Under the pieces are notes generated by a model. The model was given only the letters and a program-made list of their open reading frames with translations. It was not told where the DNA came from and ran no database searches. Position numbers and translations under genes: made by a program. From Harmothoe impar (lineage: Eukaryota; Annelida; Polychaeta; Phyllodocida; Polynoidae): a DNA stretch of 64,000 bases. Position 1 is the stretch's first letter. Each line of letters opens with the position of its first letter. The stretch is taken from NCBI GenBank assembly GCA_947462335.1, contig OX381714.1, positions 19,936,618-20,000,617 on the forward strand, written 5' to 3'. Positions 27,101 through 39,100 of this stretch are shown piece by piece.

Positions 27101-30100
27101 ACAGCGTGCACGGTACCATATCAGGGGAGGAGGGGCTGGATAAGCCGGACAGCAGACTGGGGTACAGAGCAGTGTACAGCTACCATGGACTTGAAGGTGT
27201 GTACACAGGGTTTATTTTTCCTAATATATATTTTTGTAGCCAGAGATGAAAGCCTTCAAGTTTTTTTCCCTCGTGGATTTCAAATTTTTTATTATTTGAA
27301 TACTACAAGGTAGCCTACCTTTAATCATATAATCTACTAAGGCATACAGGAGAAGCGAATCACTTCTGCGTAAGTTCATCAATCTGGCCCAAGGGGATGC
27401 AGCATGAGAGTTCTGTGCTTCATTAAGAATTCAACAAATGGTTAAAATATGCATCATTCCATCCTACATAGTGTAGGCCTTCCCGTTACAGTGTAGATGC
27501 TGCATGATTCAGCTGCCTGACATACCAACATTTGATAGTTTTGGTATCAAACTCACATATTGGTACTGCTAATATGATATAACCTTGTCAGTGTACTAAC
27601 GACCGAGTGTGATACTAGATAGGCTTTACAACGTTGTAGCAGTCCTGTCTGCACACTTCATGTTACCGGGATGTAGGCTTATACCAGTGCATCAATTTAC
27701 CAGCAAAGTACATTGTGTTAGCTAGCTTCTCAGATGTTTTCGCTATTTTTATGCGACCAGTGAGCGTTTCTTTTTCTAAACTTTGCTCCCGAGATTCATT
27801 ATTTTGACTCTTCGCCGACTTCATTTGAGCGAAATTCTAAATTGACATTTGATCAACATGATATGATATATCATTCCCGGGGGGTCCACTCCTTGACTTT
27901 TGGTTACTATGTGCGTACACAAACTAAAGGAAAAGGGGCCCTTTTTGAGCATTGCTAACTGTGCATGCAGACCCTCTCTAAGGGGTACCTTTTTTGATAA
28001 TTTTGGGCCAAAGGGGTACCTTTTTAGAGCACATATTTGAGAATTTCTATAACATTAGCAGATCATCATATTGTAAGTGCTTCTTCTTTCGTCAAGGCCA
28101 TCTTTTGGCAGGGAAAGGGGTGCTTTTCTGATAATATTGCATTAAAAATGATAAGTTTTCCTGGATTTCCCTCGTAAAATCATACTATTTGGGTGTTTTA
28201 GGCAATCACCTGCGAAAGAGTTCTTTTCCCCACAAGAAATCCGCAGTTATAAGGGTACATAATTTGGGGTGATGTATGCACATAGTTACTATACAAAAGA
28301 TAGGGAGTGGACCCCGGGATATCATTCAAACGTAACCCTCCATGGTCCTCAAACTAGTTCTATTTCTCTAGATCGACCAAAAATTGAAAGTCATAAGTAA
28401 TCATTATTATATTGCTATGTAATGTTATCATCATCCCGGGTGATCATCCCCCGGGTCATCCCTCCATATATATATATACCCATACATGTATGGCAGCAGT
28501 CAGGCACTGTAATTGGGCATGTAATCGGTGTAATACTGTCCTAATTCCACCAAAATGAGGTAATATGACCCTATTACATGCTCTTTGTTTTACTATGGAC
28601 AGTTATTGGACGAGTCATGGACAGACCGGGACAGACAACACGACCATCGGTCATATGAGGCAATGGGAGCCATCGGGGTGGTTGGGTTGGGGCGTATACT
28701 AGGGTATAGGGTGAGGGAGAGCTGGGGTGATGGGTGAGGCGAACCATTTGAGGACAACATGTCGGTAAAAGATGACATTTGCCGCCATGATGCACCGATG
28801 CAGCACCGGCGAGCAATGGCGAGTAGCTCGCCAGTGCTGCATTGGGGTGCATTGGCGCATCATGCCGACCATCCAGCATGATGCGTTAAAGAGTGCATTC
28901 ATGCATCAGGGGCGGATTTAGGGGGGGGGGGGCGGACCCGGCGTGCGCCCCCCCCCCCTATTTGTATGTACATTTTAATGTGACAATTTCCAATACCCCT
29001 AGTACATTGCCTATTTCACGCCCCCCCCCCTTTTCCAAAATCCTGGATCCGCCCCTGTGCATCATAGCGAGCGATGGCATTATGCATCATGCCGCCCTTA
29101 AAGGATTAAAGTGAGTATTTCCAATGATTAGGACTCAAAATCAATCTGAGGGGACCAGGATGATCACTGAGATCACACTTGAATGGCTGCCTACTCCTGT
29201 CAGTCTCATTCCATATAACCTAGTTTGTCTCATCTTTACATTAAATCAGACGTGTGCTAAGTTTGGGAGTGTATACCAAAATTAGCATCCATTGGAAACA
29301 AACTGTAAAGGGACCCTCAGAGCTTAATTCTGACGTCCATAGATCGTGGTTGTCCCACATGCCTCGAATAATAGGCCTATATAATTATATATACACTGTT
29401 ACATGTATAGTCTTTGAAACACATTAAAGTCGGATTTCGAATTTGAAAAATATCGGACGTAGCAAACTTTAATCCTGTTATTACCTCGTCAAAATAAGCT
29501 ATATGTGCATTTGGTAAATCAAATAAAGAGTAGTATCAAATTAGACCATCGTATGATATTTACTAGTAATAGAAGTGATTGAACACAACCACTTCCGGAT
29601 TCAACAATGCTTCAATAGTTGGTTTGGTACATTTTGAAGCCCTACTGGAGGGGACACACTGTAAAAAATAGATGTACTTTTTACAGATTCACTCTATAAA
29701 ATTTAACTCTGATTCACCGTTATTTGGAATACAGTGAAGCATCGTAAATATCAGCCATTTTACAGTGGATCCTTGTTAAATGCTAACCTGGTTTGGATTA
29801 CAATGATTCAACGTAAATTCATCTTCTAATGTCAAACCCAAGAGGGAGCCACATATTGTGGATCTTGCCATAGATAGGTGGCCTGGTTTGTAAGAAGATT
29901 TTTCTGGAGAATGTGAGCCCTTGAAGTGGAGTATACATGTTGAAATAATGCGATCACCATCGCACTTTGGAGTGAGTGCGATGGTGATCGAGTGTATGCA
30001 AGTAGTCATTTAGCTACTAATCAAGTAGCTGAATTAATTACAATTTGGTTGAATTGACACATGTTTTAAAATTAAGAATTGGAGATTGACAATTTGTAAT

Positions 30101-33100
30101 CACCGATTTCTTCTGTAGTATTAACTGGCTGGGGGACGGGAGGTGGCTGATTTAGCATCACCTGAATCCCATACAGTTCTATGAATGAATGGTACTGAAT
30201 TTATCTAGACCCGGTCATAGAGTTCCTATAACTGGTTACAAGTGGAGACTGCTAGTTCAGAGTCACTGCAGTGACTAGTTGGGAATTGCGACCGATAATT
30301 TGGATATGGCTGAGTGATTGCTTGCTCTCTCCTTCAATACCAGCTTAACTCGACGCGCCTCACTCCATCCTAGCCATTACTGTCAGCTGTTGGCTAGTGC
30401 TCTCTGCCTTTTGTTGTTTGCTTTTTGCTTTTGTTATATGCCTCTGCCTTTGTATTGTGGTGTTGTTGGGAAGCCTTAAGCTATCACCAACACCATCTTG
30501 AAAAAGGAACTATGGCCATGGTTTCAAGTCGTGGCTATCTTGCCCTGTATACTTTATACTTTATGCTGAACTTTGGAGGATTGAAGATTAATCATGCATC
30601 AAGTTTGATGCTTTTTGTGTGCAATGTATGTATGCTGACATGACATAGCTCAACTGATCATCTGTGTCGGATATTGGTCCATAATTAGCTAGCTAAAATC
30701 TTGGACTGTGATATGAGTCTGACAACTCTGTAATTAATAATGATTGTAATGTACATCGATTTAGATTTGCATTAAGTTTAAAGTCCTGAAATATCATCAT
30801 CCAGCTATATGTTATATTGTGCTTCAGTGTGAACGAATGTTAACGCTTTAACGCTCTTGAAATGTCCGTAGTGCACAGACACTTAACTTATCTAAAGGTA
30901 AAACCATATTCCGACAACCAACTCTACTCTAGTCTAGGCTTGTTATCTTTTTGTCCATGCGTCCGTCCACTAAGCCGATGTCTTATCTTGTCTCGTCTTG
31001 TGTTATTTCGATTCATCTTCATTGCCTTTCTGTCATTTTCATATTCTTCATTAAACATTGTATTTACTAATGTGAAACTGTAAGATTTGATATGGAACCA
31101 CGATGCTTTGATTCATGTTGACTTCGCCAAACCACTTTTTGTATATTGTGAGAAGATCAATAAAACTATTTCAAACTCAAAAAAAATAATGGTAATTTTC
31201 AATTAATCTATATATTTGACAATTTAACAATTCAATCTTGTGATAGGTTTGACAAAATACCATGATCATTTGATAATATCCAGAAGTAAGTAGCTGTCTG
31301 GATCAATACACCCATTTTGTGGTAACATACTATGCATATATCCTCACCTCTGGAAACTCTGCCTTGTATCAATCCCATAGAGTAAAACCTCTTGTATAGG
31401 CTAGTATGCAAGTCAGATCGCCAGTGTGACGTATATATGATGAGGACAAAGTCAAAGTATGGCTTATCCGTAAGTTTTTAGATGTATACTACAGTAACTA
31501 AAGTCACCATAATCAGACTCCCTGTGAGGCTTATCGAATATTCTCTGTATATGTGAATACTCTGAATCTATTAATGGTGATTCAAAGTAAAATGAACGGT
31601 GATTCAACGTAAAATGAACGGTGATTCTACATAAAATGAACAGTGATTCAACGTAAAATTAAAGGTGACGGGTCACCGTTAAAAAAACAGTGAAAGTTAT
31701 GTCCCAAAAGTTGCCGGTGATTCAACGTCATTTTGACGACATTTTTTTTACAGTGCAGGCACACAACGCCGTTGTAGGTTGTGCCAAGGGGGGAAGTGAT
31801 GGTGATCAAATCTATGAGGTGAGTGAAGGTAGAAAGCAAGCCCCTACACTTTTAGGCACTACACAGGCATAGTATTAGATGAACAGGCCTTTGGTATGTT
31901 GTATGTCAACCACAGCAGGGGGAGTTCGTAAAGTGACATAGCAGGGGGCTAGTGAGACTCGAGCTGTGTACCTCCCACATCCGAGTCCAACGCTCTGCCG
32001 CCTGAGCTACTCCCCACCCCCTTCAATAGTTTCAGACTAGTTATGAGACTACAAGCAAAGTATTGTCCCGACTTCATATGGGATTTTTGATACTTTATTG
32101 TGGTGCTTTATCGCTGTATAAAGTGGCCGTATCCGTGTATCAAGATTGTATTTACTAAAAAATCCTGTGAGAATCCAATTAGACTATTTTCTTATCATTT
32201 TCCGTCAAACCGTTCATGGCGATCGATGCAAAGACCCTACATTCCAGGAAATGTGAAGTCTAAAGAAAACACCCCTTTACTTTTCATGTTAGCTTTTATC
32301 GTTAGTCTATTAATTAAAAATATTCTGAAATACCTGGTAAATCATGTGTTATCTGAAGCTAGAATAGTAACGGGCTTATCTGATGCAGTGTATGACGTCA
32401 CTATCTGTTAAAGTTAGTGGGTTTTCAGTTATCTTTTCAGTACACGATAGGGCTCGAGTATGTACGTGGTAACTTGATCTTGAAGAAAACTTTAAACCAG
32501 ACTAGCCACAGTGTATGAGCAGTACGGATATTGCTATGATATTGATATGGGATAAATTCATATTTTGAATTATGAAATTTTTATATATCCCTGATATCCC
32601 CCCGTATTGGGGCTTTCTAACCTACACCTTTATGCGGTATGTTCGGATGTATTGCCGTGTATATTTGATCAATATGGACTACTTTTAGAGCTTTGAATAT
32701 TATGGTCTTCGAAAGGCGCCCATTCCAATAAGGTACAATAAGGGATTCAACAAATATATAGTAATAATTTTGTTTGAAATAAATATATAGATATGTGCGA
32801 GTATGTATACCCCTAGATATAGAACTCTCTCTTTACATGGACACTGCAATGGGGGAATACCCCCTTGGACCCCACTTACATAAAGGGTCGTCTGTAACTC
32901 GTTGACTTCTGTCACCATTTAATCATCATGTCAACTCCACAATACAAACAGGATATGGGCCCTACATGTTAGTGTCCACATTATCTAAACCCCATGTTTC
33001 ACCATTACCAATAGTCAACACTGGGTCTTCCCACAGCTTCCCCCTGTCCCCCTTTAACACCCTTACACCCTGTACACCACAAGCTGACAAAACAGGACAG

Positions 33101-36100
33101 AATGCGCTCATCGTGGACGCGGCAAAGGTGAGGAAGCTACATGTGCTGCAACGCAGGGATTAGCCCAAAGGGAAGAGACACTTCTATAGAGACCAATGAG
33201 AGGATAGGATACTACTCCAATTGTCTACTCTCTCAGGGTGACAAAGCAGTAGAAAAATGCGCACCTGTACTGCTGTACAGAGCGGTCCCCGTTGCTAAAA
33301 TGCTTTTTGATATTACTTTAATTACTTTCCCTTTGAACCCACGACAGCTGCCAAGTGTTAGTCACCCGTCTAGCTGTGGCAACGGGAAGAGTAGGAAGGA
33401 GGGAAGGGTTTTCTTAGTCCACATGCATTCAATAGTTGGGAGCAAAAAGCACCACTGAAGAAAATACCAACATTGAAGGTGGCCTACCACACCTGTCCGC
33501 TATAGTCGCGACCAACCACCTTGATCTTGACAGACTTTAGTCAAGCTACATGAATGGTGGGGGCACGTGGGGGGCACGTTTACAGTCACATTAACTGTTC
33601 AGATGCCACTCAAACTATCTCCGTGAATGACCTCCCTGACCTTCGGTACAATCCTATAGAAATGGCCGGGTCAGCCGGAACCTATTTATAGTTCACCTAA
33701 CGGAAGTGCTGTCAGAGTTTGGGAGCGTTCCTTGCGCGTCTGACGTCAGAGAGCTACTTATCAGCGTTCCTCGAAATCATCCAGAGATTAGTCCTATTTA
33801 GCCGCGTCCTCGCCACTGGAGCGATTTCACTTTGCACTTGGAAGTAGCCGGGGTTAGGCTACCAGATGGATATACGTGAGCCCAGCGTGTCATTCGGATC
33901 TACAATATAAATGCAATTACCTGGTACAATTACCCTTACAGTAATTAGGAGGATATTTAGAGGCATAGAGCATGTCTCCTGCCATCGGCTTCAATTTCGA
34001 CTTCATTAGAGAAACTCTGAGAATGGGTAAGACACCTTAGATAATTGAAGTCACCTCAGAATGACCTTATCTGAATTTATACTCGGGGAGAAATTAGAAT
34101 AATTCCTGGAGGAAATAACAACTGAGATATAATTATTTTTGGAAGTTAATCACTCGATTAAAATACCATGCGTGTGTGTACACACGTCCATGGATAGGAT
34201 AGGATTTTATAAATACTAGGTTGGAAGAGAGTAAATTTAATTAACAATAACACGCCTGTCTCAGGAGAGATGGATATCGATTTTAACTTATATTTAAGGT
34301 AAAAACACAGCGTCATCAATCAGGTACTTCTGACTCCAAAAAAGAATTGATCAATGGGGGTTTGAGTGGCATTCTTCTGTTATCAACTCTTTCAACCCTA
34401 TCATTCTTTCTTCACTTGTTATATTCAACTATTGATTTATACCCGTTTATGATAGGGCTTGGGTAGAATATTCAATCAGTATTGAACTATTGAGGCATAC
34501 TTTCCCAGATCAACATGTACACATATAAATGTCCACGCATTGCTTTGGGGTTTAAAATGAATCATCATCATCATAACTTTATGTCCCAGATGAGAACATG
34601 GACAATGATTCTTCAAAAGTGTCAATGTATCATAAGTTTCCAAATTATTTATTACATCAGCAGAGTTGTCAATGTCAGCTACCAACTAGAAGGAATACCT
34701 TACGTAACCAGCTGTTAACCAATGGTACAACTCCCCCATCCCATATCCTGTATCCCATCATCAGTCTGCCACACCCTCACCCTTCCCTCCGTTATAATGC
34801 GGCAATTCATACCGTTACATGCTATTGGGAAACAGCCACAAACCAAAGTATGAATCACTTGATATAAAGTGTCAACTGCTGCTGAAAGATGAAGGGAGGT
34901 TATAGAAAGGATCAACCAGGAACTCCACACAGGGATTCTGTACTGATTGAGGAAAGAGCTCTGGCATAATATGACCACTATCGATGGTTTTATTGAACTT
35001 ATATATAGCAGACGGTTTAGAAACTGTGGAATCTGGCACAACATTAAAATATTTAAATATGAATTCAAATAGGAAAATATATGACCTATTCCCAACATTT
35101 GCATTTTACACTGTGGATCACTAAGGAAATTACCATAATAGGGAACGTCCACACATGATGTCAGCTTCTTAGGGGGGGGGGGGGTGTCTCTCTGGGTTTA
35201 GGGACGAAACTTGACCCGGCACGTACATTTCTATGGGCCAATTTTCCCAAAATCAAATAGTGACATGGGGGTCTTGAAAAGAAAACTTAAAATAGGTGAT
35301 ATCATTTGTGAACGTTCCCATGACCTTCATATTGGCAGGTGTTTTTCCTCAATTGACACACAAACATGGCGTTTATATCAAATGACATGGAGTCCTTTCC
35401 AGGTATTGCTCCGAGTTATTCCCCATCACATATTGATGACCGTGGTTCTGTTTTCCCCCTGTAGGTGGTGCACAGGCGGTGTCGGATGCCCTGGAGCATT
35501 ACGAGCTGCGGGACAGAGTGGACTCCCTAGCTGCACTGCAGGATAGTGCACCAGGCAAGGCAGGACCAGACCCCAGGATGAAAACCAGACGGGTAAGTAG
35601 GAGTTTTCTGTCATATAGAAACACTGTTGAATTTAAGGTTGATTGTCATACATATTGGAACATGAAGGCTCCTTGCAGTGGGGGATTTGATGCTGGATTT
35701 GGACTGGATACTGCATACAAACTTCGCCAAATCGGCTTCAGAAAGGTGAATAATTTGCCCAAAAAGAAAGCTGATTCATGATATCAACAGTTGGACAATG
35801 CTTTGGCCCTGAGATCAGATCCGTAGAATAAGTTATCCCCGCACAGCTTTACATAGACATAGAACTGCCAGTTCGACTGGTTAAATCGAATCATAGATAT
35901 TATCTATAGATACTGCACAACTTATAATCAACACAATTATTATTATCAAACTAGTGAATTACAGCTTTTATAAAACACATGCATTGCCTCATAGACTTTC
36001 ATTCAGTGTGTGCGTGTGCCAATTAACTTTAAGATATACACAGTTAGATATACAATGTAGATCAACCTATTTGCATGTCAGAAATCTCAAGCTTTGAAAA

Positions 36101-39100
36101 CCTTACCACGATTTGCAGACACCTCTTTAATAATTCTCCATCCTGATACATATTCCTTGAAATTATCATTGTGTTACTTCCCTCATGGGTGCAATTTGAT
36201 TTACTGATTGTGTTAACTTCCTATGCCAAAAGCCATGCACAATCCATCAAGGAGTTTATAACTTTGACATTTTAATTGAAACTTCTTTGTGTGTGTGATC
36301 CAGCAAATTTTGTTGGCCCAAATTTTCAAGGTAAGTTTTTAATGTTGTGGTTCATTCCTTTTGTTTTGGGTGATTGGATTCTGGTCTATAAGAGGGTCTA
36401 CACTTAACGTTTCATGGCATCAACTGTCGCTATTTAGGATATACATTTTAGCTCTGGTACTGGTTGTTCAAGATGTACACTGGCTATCAACATGCATCAA
36501 TATACTAGGCTAGGAACCTCATACAAACTCCCAATTCCAATTTCAATTTATTATGCTGCTGATGTTCCTTTACAAAATGTTAAACCTCTAAAGACTATTA
36601 ATTATCAATTCTCATCAATGCAACTCAAATAAATCTCCCATGTCTTGAATCATACCTCCTGTCTGTATTACAAGTACAATTTAAAAGCATTTGACTTGTA
36701 GACTACAAAGCACTATTTCTGTTAGCATCCTACCTCTGTTAATCTGTCTCCACAGGCACAGATTCCACTAGAGCTAACACTAACAAACACTGCCTTACTG
36801 GCTATGCACTATAGTTTCCTATATCAGACACCAACCACACTATATTATGCTTAATGTACATCTTGTATATTTTAGCACATAGCTCCACAACATTCCTTCT
36901 CACAGTCTAACTCTTACTTCAGTTTATGCTACATTTATTATATTATATACAAATATAAGAGTTACACATATCGAAAAGTAGATCCGATAGCTATTGTCTG
37001 GACTTGTACATTCAATTCTTTGACTGCATAGTAAGGATACCCTCTTTTGATGTCAGTTTCTATACCAACTTTAGGAGAGAGCACTGACTGACCAACTAGT
37101 CCAAACTGTAGAATTTAAATGTAGAGGTAGAAGAAAATACTGACCCAACGTTTGACCTTTGACCTACGATCCCATAGACCACCATCATAGACTAGTACAT
37201 TATATAATTTTTGCGTAACATCGGACCAAATTTTCCTTGTCGTCGTATTAGAGTATAGATAAGAATATAGTGTCAATTTCTTTATGCAACATGCTTTACA
37301 GTTGTTTTCACCTTTACGTAATATATGCAACATCTATACAAGGCCTATACTGTGTACGATTTTTTACTTTTTTTTATTTTTCTCATTTTGCTTTATTTGG
37401 TTGATTTTTATCTTGTTTCATTTTGAATGGCAAACTGTCTTCCTATAGTCTAATAGCTTTTTTACACAACATGTCCTATGTCTTCCTATTTTGCCGTGTT
37501 TATGGAGGGTCCATATAATACCAGGCAGTAAAATTTGGTACACTTATTCAAGCTGAGTGAATCATGGGGTATATAATCGTTGGGATGACTTGCCTCGGTA
37601 TTTGGTTATTCAAGAACTTGAATATCAACCATATTGATGTCATCACGCTTATTCATTCATGGAATGATTTTGGAATATAATAGCAGTTTGTTTAGCGGAA
37701 TAGATCCAACTTTTAGCAGTGTTAAGTTTAGTAGAGTCGAGAGAGAGTCGTACAGAATCCTCCTCACTGTTTCTGTTATATATGTATACATGCCTGCAGT
37801 GCCGCCACCTGTCAGTACAATATGGTATTACGAGAAATGATACCATTTATAATGTCGAGAGAAGTACCATATATTGTTGTATTAATAACCTTGACAACCT
37901 TAATAAATGGACTTGTGTTTCATGTATGCTATACTGCAGCGGTGTTTATAAATACTTGTACTCGACACATATTTGTGAAGTATGATACAAATGCGCCATA
38001 TTGGATATAAGTGTTACATCGTAATAGTATAGAACCGTGTTTACATGACAAGACTATACAACTGAGACTGTACATGTCTTTAAGAACCAACAGGTGACAA
38101 ATGATAATAACGATCGAATGTTTGACTGTTGCTATGTAGACATATACATGATTTATTTTACTCTTGTGTGTTGACATGTCAAATGATAACGATGAGCTAT
38201 ACATTCTGAAACACACACGTTTTTCGGTTTATTAGAAAATAACATTTCGCCTTCCTGCTGCCGACATTATCAGAACATACACATCGCAACTGCATAAGAT
38301 GGCTCTCATCTCACAAAAAAACATCCATGGAATTTCTCCCATTAAAAAATATCAATCGAAATATATCAAACACAACCAAACCAGGTCTCAGTCGATTAAT
38401 CCAGGGTGGCAACCATAAAATGAGATGCAGCTAATACACTCTCCTATTGTGCAACCCCACATGGAAAAGACACAATATACTCACCAATAATATCCATCAA
38501 CAATTATCATTGCTCTCATTTCCTGTTGCAGATGTCCACGCCTCACCCCATCAAGATGCGCTCAGAGCGGAGTCCGCCCAACCAGCACCGGATCCGGTAC
38601 CGCGGCCGGCTCCGACGGTCACGGAGCGCTCCGGACCTGCTCGACCGAGCCCGACGTACCAAGCGAGTCTTCCAAGGTGAGCTGCTCAATATATATCATA
38701 CATATCCCTTTAACCCCTTAAGAACAGATGTCGCTGCAGCACTGGAGAGTTACTCGCCAGGGCTGCATTCGTGCATCATGACGACGAAGTACATGATGCA
38801 TTAAGGCATCATGCGGTCTTCAAAGGGTTAAGGGATGCGTCATTCATAATTGTCGTCATGCATGGGTATGTATCAATCGCACAGGGTCGTCATGGTGCAT
38901 CAATGCAGCCCTGGCTAGTAGAATCACCATGCGGGAAAGGTATTTCATGTGTCTCTGCAGTCCTCACACTCGGATTCAGTGGGTACTCCACCAGATCTGA
39001 TTGGATGCTGTAAGCCCTGGATGGTCGCTGATTGCTATCCATATACGTTGTTGTGTTGTAAAGCCCCTGCAGGCTCACAATTGCCGTTTATAGGCATGGA

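Noticed and set aside
31945..32016. Functional tRNA gene on the minus strand
   Set aside because: Anticodon and T stems do not pair; better explained as a SINE head.
34715..35152. 145-codon minus-strand open frame
   Set aside because: Lies in a RhoGEF intron, no recognisable motif, codon use like intronic DNA.
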